Positions 53,695-61,585 of a DNA stretch of 64,000 nucleotides are shown one piece after another; position 1 is the stretch's first letter, and each line of letters begins with the position of its first letter. Source of the DNA: PGZG01 sp046292765 (lineage in GTDB: Bacteria; Pseudomonadota; Gammaproteobacteria; Pseudomonadales; Alcanivoracaceae); NCBI GenBank assembly GCA_046292765.1, contig JBKBQA010000004.1, positions 248,001 to 312,000 on the forward strand, read 5' to 3'. The position numbers and the translations under genes are program-made. Under the pieces are notes generated by a model. The model had not been told where the DNA came from, searched no databases, and saw only the letters and a program-made list of their open reading frames with translations.

Positions 53695-54963
53695 ATGCTG
53701 GTCGAGTTTCGCGTCAAGAACTTTCGCAGTCTGCGTGACGAGCAGGTGCTTAGTCTTGTTGCGTCGAAGGATAAGACTCTTGAAGGCACCCATACTCTGA
53801 GTACTGGCCTAAAGTCCGTTCCTAGCCTGCTGCATAGCGCTGTGGTGTATGGCGCTAATGCGGGCGGGAAGTCCAACCTCATCAAGGCTCTGCAGTACAT
53901 GCGCGGAGTGGTAATGGAATCGGCTACAGTTATCCAGCCGGGCCAGACCTTCGCCGTTCAGCCGTTCCGTTTGGACAAGCTCTCTGCCAGTCAGCCATCC
54001 GAGTTTGAAGTCACTTTTCTCCTTGACGGAGTGCGTTATCAATACGGTTTTGCTATGACTCTGCAGCGCATTGTCAGTGAGCACCTCTTGGTCTACAAAG
54101 CGTTCAAACCACAGCGTTGGTTCGAGCGTCACTTTGATGCTGAAAGCGGCAAGGACTTGTATGAATTTGGTGCTGGCTTAAAAGGTGCCAAGAGCTTGTG
54201 GGAAGGCGCGACGCGTCCGAATGCCCTGTTTCTCTCTATGGCTGTGCAGTTGAATAGCGAGGCTATGCGTCCCGTGTTTGACTGGTTCTCGACTGGGTTG
54301 GCGATCTTCAATGAGCAATCGCCACTCTCGCCGGAGTTTTCAATCCAGATGCTCAAGCAGGCTGATGGTCGCAAGCAGATTTGCGAATTCCTTTCGGCTG
54401 CTGACATCAGCATTGCCGACATTGAGGTTGTTGCCCGCAAGGTTCCGGGACAGACAGTTCACTTCGATTTGGCAGCGGGTAAGACTGAGGTTCGTGCCGA
54501 GGAGATGGAACAGAGTCAGTTGCGCTTTTCACACGTTACTGAACATGGCAAGGCGGTGTTCGACCTTATGGACGAATCCAGCGGCACTCGCAATCTACTT
54601 TTCCTAGCCGGCCCGGTGCTGGATATCTTGAAGAAGGGGCTAACACTCGTCATAGACGAGCTGGACACTAGCCTGCACACCTTGCTGGTACGAGAGCTGG
54701 TGCGGCTGTTTCACCGGTCCGAAGTCAACACTGGTGGCGCCCAGCTCATTTTCACTACGCACGACACCTCCCTGCTGGACGCCCCCGACTTGTTTCGGCG
54801 CGACCAGATATGGTTCGTCGAGAAAGACAAGGACCAAGCCTCCACTTTGGTGGCCCTGGCTGAATTCAGTCCACGCAAGAACGAGGCATTGGAACGGGGA
54901 TACTTGATGGGGCGCTATGGTGGTGTACCGTTCCTTAACCACTCTCTCGGCCTAAAGCACTGA
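53695..54963 (+). CDS. AAA15-type (RloA-like) ATPase, probable phage-defence protein
   Basis: This 422-residue SMC/ABC-like ATPase has FRVKNFRSLRDEQVLSL at the N-terminus, Walker A GANAGGKS (53-60), a signature-like ESSGTRNLLFL, Walker B LTLVIDELDTSLH and the H-loop IFTTHDTSLLD. This is the AAA_15/AAA_21 OLD-like group. The partner RloB gene overlaps its stop by 1 nt. Such pairs resemble PARIS (AriA/AriB), where the ATPase senses phage and releases a Toprim effector; the same role here is an inference. Confidence 0.88.
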   Translation: MLVEFRVKNFRSLRDEQVLSLVASKDKTLEGTHTLSTGLKSVPSLLHSAVVYGANAGGKSNLIKALQYMRGVVMESATVIQPGQTFAVQPFRLDKLSASQPSEFEVTFLLDGVRYQYGFAMTLQRIVSEHLLVYKAFKPQRWFERHFDAESGKDLYEFGAGLKGAKSLWEGATRPNALFLSMAVQLNSEAMRPVFDWFSTGLAIFNEQSPLSPEFSIQMLKQADGRKQICEFLSAADISIADIEVVARKVPGQTVHFDLAAGKTEVRAEEMEQSQLRFSHVTEHGKAVFDLMDESSGTRNLLFLAGPVLDILKKGLTLVIDELDTSLHTLLVRELVRLFHRSEVNTGGAQLIFTTHDTSLLDAPDLFRRDQIWFVEKDKDQASTLVALAEFSPRKNEALERGYLMGRYGGVPFLNHSLGLKH

Positions 54964-55637
54964 TGGCACGAGACAACTCTCCTAGGGCACGCCAAAAAAA
55001 GCAGCTTGAGCGCAAACTAAGTAAACGCGCAAGCTGCGACCGTATCCTCATCGTTTCTGAGGGCAGCAAAACCGAGCCCAACTACTTCAAGGAGATTCGC
55101 GCTGCGCATCGCCTGCAAACGGCTAATGTAGAAGTGCAGCCTGGCGAATTAGGTACCGAGCCGTTGCAGGTGGTGCAGTATGCAAAGTCGCTGTTCGAGA
55201 ATGGCGACCGCCACAGGCAGATTCAAGCGCGCGCCTTCGAACAGGTCTACGCGGTGTTTGACCGTGATGACCATCGCACTTATTTCGATGCGTTGGCACT
55301 GGCGGCCTCCCTGGATGGCAGCTTGCGCAACGACAACAAACAGTCAGTGATATTTAAAGCCATTGCCTCGGTGCCGAGCTTCGAGCTGTGGTTGTTGCTG
55401 CATTTCGAGGATATTCAGTCACCCATTCACCGCGATGAGGTGATGCGACGCCTGAAGGTGCACATTCCCGGTTATGACAAGGGGGCTGGTGGCGCTTTCT
55501 GCATCACTCGTGAGAGGCTTGAGATCGCCACACAGCGCGCGCTAGCGTTGGCTGCTAGATTTAGCCCTTACACCGCCCCCGAACCATTTACAGGCATCCA
55601 CGAATTGGTCACGCTGTTGACCACTTTGCGTGGTTAA
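54963..55637 (+). CDS. rloB: RloB-family Toprim-like protein
   Basis: This 224-residue protein has a Toprim-like core: ILIVSEGSKTEPNYF (Glu33, Glu38) and VYAVFDRDDH (Asp100, Asp102), followed by VPSFELWLLLHF. RloB was named in Campylobacter type I restriction loci. With the upstream ATPase it forms a two-gene module; the Toprim residues suggest a nuclease effector. Confidence 0.9.
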   Translation: MARDNSPRARQKKQLERKLSKRASCDRILIVSEGSKTEPNYFKEIRAAHRLQTANVEVQPGELGTEPLQVVQYAKSLFENGDRHRQIQARAFEQVYAVFDRDDHRTYFDALALAASLDGSLRNDNKQSVIFKAIASVPSFELWLLLHFEDIQSPIHRDEVMRRLKVHIPGYDKGAGGAFCITRERLEIATQRALALAARFSPYTAPEPFTGIHELVTLLTTLRG

Positions 55638-55642
55638 AGCTG

Positions 55643-55778
55643 GTCCACCCATGCAGCAGTTCCAGAGTAACTATGTGCGATCCTAGATAGTCCACCTCCG
55701 GCGCACTCGCCGGCGTCACCATCAAATCACTACGCAGTTTCGTCGCGGTCTTTTCCACCGTGCGGGTGCCATCAATAA
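55643..55778 (-). pseudogene. Decayed fragment of the lipase-like gene
   Basis: About 80 percent of bases match 56584-56721 of the lipase-like gene on the same strand (my rough alignment). It contains an in-frame stop and single-base changes and is bounded by rloB on the left and an HNH tail on the right. Confidence 0.7.
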
Positions 55779-55779
55779 G

Positions 55780-55842
55780 GGACGGCGACCTGACAGGGAT
55801 TTTCTTGCGGAGAGGTTCGAGGTGTTCAGGCAGGAGGGCTAG
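55780..55842 (+). pseudogene. Second copy of the HNH nuclease 3' tail
   Basis: The frame reads RRPDRDFLAERFEVFRQEG-stop. It matches 53346-53408 in 52 of 63 bases (my count). The two copies are direct repeats 2.4 kb apart that enclose the ATPase-RloB module. Confidence 0.7.
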
Positions 55843-55868
55843 GTTCGGTCAGAGGGTGCTGATGTAGG

Positions 55869-56258
55869 TCACCCCTTCTTCGCAAAATAAACAACATCAG
55901 CCAATCCCTTGAAATGCGCATCGCAGGTCAAGAGTTCGGCATTCCGTTCTCGCGCGGTGGCATAAACGATGGCGTCTGCTGTGGCCAGTTTGTATTCGCG
56001 GTGCAGGTCGGCGGCCAGCAGTGCAATGCGCGTGTCCAGGGGAACGATTTCGCACTTCTGGGTGTAGGCGATCACCTGGTCGGCCTGGTCTTCGCCAAGC
56101 TCGCGAACCAGCCATTTCGATAGTTCCAGCTGCACAATCGTGGGCACGATACATTGCGCCCTGTCGGGCAGCCGCTTGCCCAGTTTCTTGCCCAGGGCAG
56201 TGCCCGCAAGCCATTCGATCCACGCAGAGGTATCCACCACGCACAGAGTGCCTGCCAT
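55869..56258 (-). CDS. vapC: VapC-family PIN-domain toxin
   Basis: This 129-residue ribonuclease has the acidic residues of the PIN site: Asp9 (VVDTSAW), Glu45 (VQLELSKW), Asp95 (LATADAIVYATA) and Asp113 (TCDAHF). Its ATG overlaps the antitoxin stop by 1 nt. It appears intact. Confidence 0.92.
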   Translation of the reverse strand: MAGTLCVVDTSAWIEWLAGTALGKKLGKRLPDRAQCIVPTIVQLELSKWLVRELGEDQADQVIAYTQKCEIVPLDTRIALLAADLHREYKLATADAIVYATARERNAELLTCDAHFKGLADVVYFAKKG

Positions 56259-56470
56259 TAGAAGCGGTCCTCTCGGTCGCGGTAGCCTGTCGTGCGGGCG
56301 CCTTTGGCGATGCCTGCCAGCTGATCCCGTTCCGGGACTGGCATCAGCAGTACGCCTTGGCCTTTGGGGATAAAGACGAATTCTTGCCCGGCTTCCCAGT
56401 GCTGGTCTTCACGGACCTGCTTGGGAATGGATATCTGGTATTTGCTGGATAAGGTCGCTGTTGCTGACAT
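56258..56470 (-). CDS. vapB: VapB/AbrB-type antitoxin
   Basis: This 70-residue protein has a SpoVT-AbrB swapped-hairpin DNA-binding domain (ATLSSKYQISIPKQVREDQ). I chose MSATATL at 56470 because AAGGG lies 7 nt upstream; 56476 is possible. It precedes vapC in an overlapping pair. Confidence 0.88.
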   Translation of the reverse strand: MSATATLSSKYQISIPKQVREDQHWEAGQEFVFIPKGQGVLLMPVPERDQLAGIAKGARTTGYRDREDRF

Positions 56471-56506
56471 ATTCATACCCTTTTTGATCGATGGCAATCG
56501 GGTAAG

Positions 56507-56512
56507 AATATA
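56507..56512 (-). promoter_or_regulatory. Possible -10 box of vapBC
   Basis: TATATT on the minus strand, 37 nt before vapB and inside the short gap after the lipase-like gene; no clear -35. Confidence 0.35.
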
Positions 56513-56521
56513 GCATGTCTC

Positions 56522-57643
56522 TCAGTTGGCCAGCCATCTCCCCAACCGCCCATAAACCCCCTCATCGCGCAGCAACTGCATATGATCCACCCCATGCAGC
56601 AGCTCGCGGGTAACGGTGTGCGATCCCGGATAGTCCTCCGCCAGCGCACTGGCCGGCGTCACCAGCAAATCACTGCGCAGTTTAGTAGCGGTCTTTTCCA
56701 CTGTGCGGGTGCCGGCAATAAAGCAGTGCGCTATGCCGTCCGGTATGGGGATCGGTTCGCGCGGGTCGTGGGTGTGGAAGATGTCGGCGGCGCGTTCGCG
56801 GTCGCTGTGCAGCAGGTTGCCAAAGCGCAGGTCGTGGATGGCGGCAGAGCGCAGGTTGCCAAGGCGGGTCAGGGGCGCGCTCCAGCGAGTGAGGTTCAGT
56901 AGCCGGTTGGCGTAGTTGCCCAGGCGTTCTGCTTCGGCGCCGTGGTGCGGGCTGCCGAGTGCGGCCAGGTGGGAAACTTGATCGGGCCAGCGGTGGCCGG
57001 TGTCGGTGGCCTGGTGCAGGGCACTGCGGGCAACCAGGCCACCCATGGAGTGGCCGATCAGCACGATGCGCGAGGCGCCGGTGGTTTCCAGCAGATCCGC
57101 CAGCAGGCGGGCGTTATCGGCAATCGGCAGGCCGCTGTTGTAGCGCAGCCGGCTGACCCGAAAGCCGTCCTTGCGCAGGTCGTCGCTAAAGGCCAGGTGC
57201 GCCGGGCTGTGCCAGTACTGTTCATGCAGGCACAGGCCGTGGACAAACAGCGCCAGCGGCTGGTCGGCAACCGGCGCATCGCCGTGCAGGGACATGCCAA
57301 ATGCCAGCGGATTGTTCTGGCGGGCGAGCAGGTCACCGAACACACCGTTGATGGCGGCCTGCACATTCATCGTCATCGCATCCCCGTCGCGGTGCGGTAT
57401 GCGGTGTCCGGCCACGCCGATCATTTGCGCGGGCAACAGGAAACCCTTTTTCACCAGCGCATAAATATGCCGGGCAATGTTGGTCTGGGCCGGCAGCAGG
57501 CCGAGCGGTGTAGAGCGATGAATTTCCCGATGCACCGAGCCAATGGTATCCGACAGCTCGCCCGCCAGTGACAGGCTGAGCTGGGAGATGCCAAGCAGAA
57601 AGCGGGCATCGGGAGAGAATGAGGACGAATTAAGTGTACGCAT
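56522..57643 (-). CDS. Lipase/esterase-like alpha/beta hydrolase
   Basis: This 373-residue enzyme has an N-terminal helical region, the oxyanion LFVHGLCLHEQYW (135-136) and the nucleophile GHSMGG (Ser199), followed by LGSPHHG, a lipase-type pattern (PGAP1/LipA-like). A C-terminal HxxxxHMQLL supplies His. No signal peptide is clear. AAGGAT lies 8 nt before the chosen ATG; an upstream ATG at 57694 is possible. A decayed partial copy is at 55643. Confidence 0.88.
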   Translation of the reverse strand: MRTLNSSSFSPDARFLLGISQLSLSLAGELSDTIGSVHREIHRSTPLGLLPAQTNIARHIYALVKKGFLLPAQMIGVAGHRIPHRDGDAMTMNVQAAINGVFGDLLARQNNPLAFGMSLHGDAPVADQPLALFVHGLCLHEQYWHSPAHLAFSDDLRKDGFRVSRLRYNSGLPIADNARLLADLLETTGASRIVLIGHSMGGLVARSALHQATDTGHRWPDQVSHLAALGSPHHGAEAERLGNYANRLLNLTRWSAPLTRLGNLRSAAIHDLRFGNLLHSDRERAADIFHTHDPREPIPIPDGIAHCFIAGTRTVEKTATKLRSDLLVTPASALAEDYPGSHTVTRELLHGVDHMQLLRDEGVYGRLGRWLAN

Positions 57644-57837
57644 GTGCACTTTATCCTTGATTGGAGTGTTGGGTGCTAGCGCTGATGGGGCCAAAAGGTT
57701 CCTCCGGGCTGCGGCTTTAACGCTTACATAAAGGTCACGGATGTATGACCCGATCTTGGGAGCATGCTGATACCTCTGGAGGTTTTGGCTTGTAGAGTTG
57801 CGGACGGCACTTGGAGGTTGCTGCAGCAGCGGTATGA

Positions 57838-57861
57838 GTTTGTGCTAGCCTGTACACAAAC
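57838..57861. promoter_or_regulatory. Inverted repeat at the RHH/ParE operon promoter
   Basis: GTTTGTG (57838-57844) and CACAAAC (57855-57861) form a 7-bp perfect inverted repeat 21 bp before the antitoxin start, the usual place of an antitoxin operator. Confidence 0.55.
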
Positions 57862-57882
57862 GCGCACACTGAGATCTGAACC

Positions 57883-58131
57883 ATGGCCGAATCCACTACC
57901 ATGACCATTCGCCTGCCCCCCGCCCTCAAGGCCCGGTTGGATCAGCTTGCCGAGGCAACGCAGCGCAGCAGATCCTTTCTCGCCACCGAGGCAGTCCGCG
58001 AGTTTGTTGAGCTGAACGAATGGCAAGTACGTGAGCTGCAGCAGGCGGTTCGCGAGGCGGATGCCGGTGATTTCGCCACCTCGGAAGAGGTCGGCAGCGT
58101 GTTGTCGAAATGGGGGGTGAATGGAGATTAG
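57883..58131 (+). CDS. Ribbon-helix-helix (CopG/ParD-type) antitoxin
   Basis: This 82-residue protein begins with an RHH domain (TTMTIRLPPALKARLDQLAE) and has an acidic C-terminus. It overlaps the next gene by 11 nt and forms an intact toxin-antitoxin pair. Confidence 0.9.
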   Translation: MAESTTMTIRLPPALKARLDQLAEATQRSRSFLATEAVREFVELNEWQVRELQQAVREADAGDFATSEEVGSVLSKWGVNGD

Positions 58132-58411
58132 GTGGCTAAGGACAGCGCTCAACAACCTGAACCAGGAAGCCGAATACATCGCCCTTGAAAACCCAGTCGC
58201 TGCCCGCGAGATCGTCGGACGCATCCATCGCAGTGTTTCCCTGTTGGCCGATAACCCGGCTCTGGGTCATCCCGGCCGTTTGCCCGGCACCCGTGAGCTG
58301 GTGGTGCCGGGCACGCCCTATATCGTCCCTTACCGAGTCAGCGGACGCCCGGAGCGGGTGGAGATACTCCGTGTTTTTCATGCTGCCCGGAGGCTGCCTG
58401 AGCGGTGGTGA
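58121..58411 (+). CDS. RelE/ParE-family toxin
   Basis: This 96-residue protein has the complete ParE pattern: RWLRTALNNLNQEAEYIA, LADNPALGHPGRLPGTREL and PYIVPYRV with VEILRVFHAARRLP. It is intact, unlike the ParE remnant at 46024. Confidence 0.92.
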   Translation: MEIRWLRTALNNLNQEAEYIALENPVAAREIVGRIHRSVSLLADNPALGHPGRLPGTRELVVPGTPYIVPYRVSGRPERVEILRVFHAARRLPERW

Positions 58412-58432
58412 GAGGATTGGACTTCAGGATTG

Positions 58433-58476
58433 AAAGGACCTTAATTGGGGCTTAAAGTACCCAATAAAGGTCCTTT
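58433..58476. promoter_or_regulatory. Long inverted repeat before the HTH-nucleotidyltransferase
   Basis: AAAGGACCTTAATTGGG (58433-58449) and CCCAATAAAGGTCCTTT (58460-58476) match in 16 of 17 positions around a 10-nt loop, ending 10 bp before the start codon. It could be an autoregulatory operator or a terminator for the ParE operon; only four T residues follow. Confidence 0.6.
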
Positions 58477-58486
58477 TGGAATTAAC

Positions 58487-59104
58487 ATGAATTCCCTGTC
58501 TATTGGCGATGCCCTTTTCACCAAAACCCAGCAACGTGTGCTCGGTCTGCTATTCGGCAAACCGGATGTGCGGTTCTACACCAATGAAATATTGCGCCGC
58601 GTTGATATGGGCCGTGGCACGGTGCGCCGCGAACTGGAGCGTCTGACTGCGGCGGGCATCCTGCGCACCAGTCGGGAGGGCAATCAGCTTTACTACCAGG
58701 CCAACCACGACTCCCCGGTGTATCCGGAATTGCTGGGTCTGGTCAGAAAGACCTTTGGCATTACGGAAGTCATTCGTACCGCCCTGCAGCCGCTGGATGC
58801 ACAGATTACGTTGGCCTTTGTCTTCGGCTCGCTGGCAAAGGCTACGGATAGAAAAACCAGTGATCTTGATCTGATGATCGTCTCCGACTCACTGGCTTAC
58901 AGCGATGTCATGGATGTATTGCTGCCGCTTGAGAAAACGCTGATGCGTCCCGTCAACCCCACCCTCTACAGCGCTGCGGAGTTTCACTCGAAACTTGCCC
59001 AGGGCAGCAGTTTTCTGAGTCGGGTGCTGGAGCAGCCCAAGCTCTGGGTGAAGGGAAGCGACGATGACATTGGAGGCGCTGGATATTCCGCCGCAGCTGA
59101 TTGA
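58487..59104 (+). CDS. HTH-nucleotidyltransferase fusion protein
   Basis: This 205-residue protein joins a winged HTH (residues 10-65, FYTNEILRRVDMGRGTVRRELERL in part) to a minimal nucleotidyltransferase domain with FGSLAKATDRKTSDLDL (Gly114, Ser115, Asp126, Asp128). Members often sit beside HEPN genes as toxin-antitoxin units; no HEPN gene is present here. The large upstream repeat suggests self-regulation. Confidence 0.82.
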   Translation: MNSLSIGDALFTKTQQRVLGLLFGKPDVRFYTNEILRRVDMGRGTVRRELERLTAAGILRTSREGNQLYYQANHDSPVYPELLGLVRKTFGITEVIRTALQPLDAQITLAFVFGSLAKATDRKTSDLDLMIVSDSLAYSDVMDVLLPLEKTLMRPVNPTLYSAAEFHSKLAQGSSFLSRVLEQPKLWVKGSDDDIGGAGYSAAAD

Positions 59105-59248
59105 GGAGTTGGTGGCCGTTGCTGGAGAGGTGATTACGAGGGTAGGGCTGCTTGGTCGCGTAAGGGCCTAAGGCTGCCTCCGTGCTGGGATGTCCCTTCT
59201 ACTATAAAAGAAATATATTTATTGCCTTATTGGTTTTTAAGAAACTAG

Positions 59249-59278
59249 TATGTTGCTATATCGTCAGCGAGCAACATA
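59249..59278. promoter_or_regulatory. Inverted repeat before the XRE gene
   Basis: TATGTTGCT (59249-59257) and AGCAACATA (59270-59278) form a 9-bp perfect inverted repeat that ends 11 bp before the ATG, probably the regulator's own operator. Confidence 0.6.
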
Positions 59279-59289
59279 AGAGATGCTTT

Positions 59290-59631
59290 ATGTCGGCCCT
59301 CCTCGAACAGCTAAAAATCCGCCGCAAGGCGTTGGCGCTACGTCAGGAAGATATGGCATCCCGCATCGGCATGTCCCGTCAGCAGTACCAGCGGTTGGAA
59401 AAGCAGGGTAACCCTCGTTTGGATACGCTCGAGTTGCTGGTCAAGGGGCTGAAAGGAGAGCTGATGTTCGTGCCGCACGAGAAGATCGGCTTTGTAAGAA
59501 ACCTGCTGTCGTCCGACAGCGGTGAGGAACTGAGCAAGGTGCTTTCATCTGCCAAATTGCCTGTTAGTGAAATGGAAACGAGTTCACTGGCAGATGATCC
59601 CTGGAGGGACATCCTTGGTGATTTGGAATAA
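59290..59631 (+). CDS. XRE-family transcriptional regulator, possible orphan antitoxin
   Basis: This 113-residue protein has an HTH_XRE domain (EDMASRIGMSRQQYQRLEKQGNP in part, residues 20-45) and an acidic C-terminal tail. No toxin gene follows, so it may be an orphan antitoxin or simple regulator. The start MSALLEQLK was chosen because the HTH begins there. Confidence 0.85.
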   Translation: MSALLEQLKIRRKALALRQEDMASRIGMSRQQYQRLEKQGNPRLDTLELLVKGLKGELMFVPHEKIGFVRNLLSSDSGEELSKVLSSAKLPVSEMETSSLADDPWRDILGDLE

Positions 59632-59647
59632 TTAAATTCGGGGGATC

Positions 59648-59673
59648 TGGAAGGTTGCCTGAGCCGTGGTGAA
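59648..59673 (+). pseudogene. Possible ParE 3' tail fragment
   Basis: The frame reads GRLPEPW-stop, close to ARRLPERW-stop at the end of the ParE gene at 58411, with similar bases just after the stop. It is short (about 25 of 30 bases), so chance is possible. Confidence 0.4.
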
Positions 59674-59684
59674 GGAATAGATAA

Positions 59685-61334
59685 GTGATATTTGAAAGCC
59701 TGACAGACAGCAGACTGATCGAACTGGCGAGCCAGACAACCTTCAAACGTGGCAAAGCCTATTTTCAGGATGGGCATGTGGTGCGTTTGAAGCGCGGGGA
59801 GGCGGAGGTGCAGGCCGTTGTCGAAGGCAGTGAAGACTATCAGGTGCGTCTGTATCAGCGCGGCGATACGTTGCATTGGCAATGCAGTTGCCCGGCGGCA
59901 GAGGATGGCAGTTTCTGCAAGCATTTGGTGGCCGTGGCACTGGCAGCCCGTGAAGAGGGAGATCAAACCTCTCCCGCTGCTGCTGCGAATGATGAATTAC
60001 TGACAGCGCTGAAGAGCCAATCTGCAGAGACGCTGGCGGGCTGGTTGTATGAAATCGCGTGTGATGAACCTGTGCTGGAGCAACAGCTTCGATCGCGTAT
60101 GTCGCTGCTGTCACCGGTGGCGCTGAAAGAGCTGCTGAAGGATTCGCTCAGAACAGGCGGTTTTCTCGATTACCGGCGCAGCATGGATTATGCGCAAAAG
60201 CTGGAAGCACCGCTTGATCTGCTGGCGCGCTTGCTTGATCACTCTCCCAAGGAGTGCGTGGAGTTAAGCGAGTATGTGATAAAGCGGCTGCTGAAAATCT
60301 ATGGAACAGCAGACGACTCTGCCGGTGCCATCGGCGATCAAACACGTCGCTTTGCCGAATTGCATGCCGAGGCGGTGAAACGTGGTGGCATGGAAGGGCG
60401 CAAGCTCGCTGTGTCTTTCTACAAGCTCAAGCTGCTGGATGATTGGGATCTGTTTCCTTTGGCAGACTACTGGGACGCCATGGGCAGTGCCGGGCAGAAA
60501 TACTATGGCGATCAGGTGGAAAAGGAATACGCCGCGCTGTCGCCCCCGGCGCCAGACAACGGGTTTTATCGGTCGTTCATTCCCGGTGAATACCCGGTGC
60601 TGCATCGTATGGAAGAGGTCGGTTTTCAACGCGGTGATGTGGAGTGTCTGGTGCAGCTTTACAGTCGCGATCTTTCCTTTCCAATGGCGTATGAAAAGAT
60701 GGTGGCCATGTATCGCCATTTTGGTCGCGGTGCCGAGGCGACAGCATGGGCAGAGAAAGGCGTGCGTGAACATCCCCGGTCGAGCGACCTGCATATACTG
60801 TTGGCAGAGGAGTATCAGCGTGCGGGCCTCACTGAAGAGGCGCTGGAGAGCATGTGGTCGGCATTTCAGCGCGTGGCCAGCGAGCGCATCTGGGATTCCC
60901 TCAAACAGTTGTCGGGGAAGGACTGGCCTCGTTGGCGCGAGCAGGCATTAGCCTTGCTGGCATCACGGGAGTCCAAGGATACGGACGGTCGTTTGATCGT
61001 AACGGAGCGTGTCCGGCTGCTGGTGCATGACGGTGATCTTTCCGAAGCCGTCGCACTGGCGCGGGACGGCGGGTTGGATCCTTTTTCACTGGAAAGGCTG
61101 GCGGCCCAATGCAGTCATGCATTTCCATCAGATGCTGCTGCGTTTTTTCGCCGCTGCGTCGATTACCGAGCCCAAGAGGCGCAGTCGAAGCAGTATCCCA
61201 GTCTGGTGAAACTCATGAAGCGGGCGCGGGATGTCGACCCCGGCAACGAAACAGGTCAGTGGTTGCAGGCCATTCGGGCCCGCTACGCCCGCCGCCCGGC
61301 ACTGATTGAGCGGATGGACAAGGCGAAGCTGTGA
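59685..61334 (+). CDS. SWIM zinc-finger protein
   Basis: This 549-residue protein has an N-terminal SWIM zinc finger (C-X-C-X8-C-X-H at Cys67, Cys69, Cys78, His80) and a long helical region that may form TPR-like repeats (residues 330-500). SWIM proteins bind DNA or partner proteins. The GTG start has GAAGGA about 9 nt upstream. Function unknown. Confidence 0.85.
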   Translation: MIFESLTDSRLIELASQTTFKRGKAYFQDGHVVRLKRGEAEVQAVVEGSEDYQVRLYQRGDTLHWQCSCPAAEDGSFCKHLVAVALAAREEGDQTSPAAAANDELLTALKSQSAETLAGWLYEIACDEPVLEQQLRSRMSLLSPVALKELLKDSLRTGGFLDYRRSMDYAQKLEAPLDLLARLLDHSPKECVELSEYVIKRLLKIYGTADDSAGAIGDQTRRFAELHAEAVKRGGMEGRKLAVSFYKLKLLDDWDLFPLADYWDAMGSAGQKYYGDQVEKEYAALSPPAPDNGFYRSFIPGEYPVLHRMEEVGFQRGDVECLVQLYSRDLSFPMAYEKMVAMYRHFGRGAEATAWAEKGVREHPRSSDLHILLAEEYQRAGLTEEALESMWSAFQRVASERIWDSLKQLSGKDWPRWREQALALLASRESKDTDGRLIVTERVRLLVHDGDLSEAVALARDGGLDPFSLERLAAQCSHAFPSDAAAFFRRCVDYRAQEAQSKQYPSLVKLMKRARDVDPGNETGQWLQAIRARYARRPALIERMDKAKL

Positions 61335-61508
61335 CAGACATAAGCGGGTGCATCGGCCAACGGGAAGCGTTCTTGTATCCCTTAAGCCCGTTTTTTTGAG
61401 GGATATGCTGCAAGAGTTCCATTGTTGGTGGCCGTAATCTGACAGCCTTCCACAGCGTCAGGAGAGTCGCTGTGATGGGTTGGGGGGCTTTAGGGAAAGT
61501 TTCTTAAT

Positions 61509-61575
61509 CTGCGCGATCGCACATATCTGGCTATTATTCAGCCGCTATGCCTATAATCTGCACGAACGCGCATAT
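61509..61575. repeat. Two 18-bp direct repeats at the hipBA promoter
   Basis: CTGCGCGATCGCACATAT (61509-61526) and CTGCACGAACGCGCATAT (61558-61575) match in 15 of 18 bases with a 49-bp period. They flank a perfect -10 box, as expected for HipB operators. Confidence 0.6.
61552..61557 (+). promoter_or_regulatory. -10 box of hipBA
   Basis: A perfect TATAAT lies 34 nt before the hipB start, between two repeats; the -35 (TGGCTA) is weak, fitting a regulated promoter. Confidence 0.55.
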
Positions 61576-61585
61576 GGGAATCCCC

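Noticed and set aside
59064..59171. A 35-codon ORF overlapping the end of the HTH-nucleotidyltransferase (MTLEALDIPPQLIEEL start)
   Set aside because: Too short and not similar to any HEPN partner that I know; no ribosome site. It may be a remnant but cannot be supported.
61370..61410. TATCCC...GGGATA repeat as a HipB operator
   Set aside because: Spacing is much longer than the known TATCC-N8-GGATA form and it is about 180 bp from hipB; a terminator for the SWIM gene is as likely.
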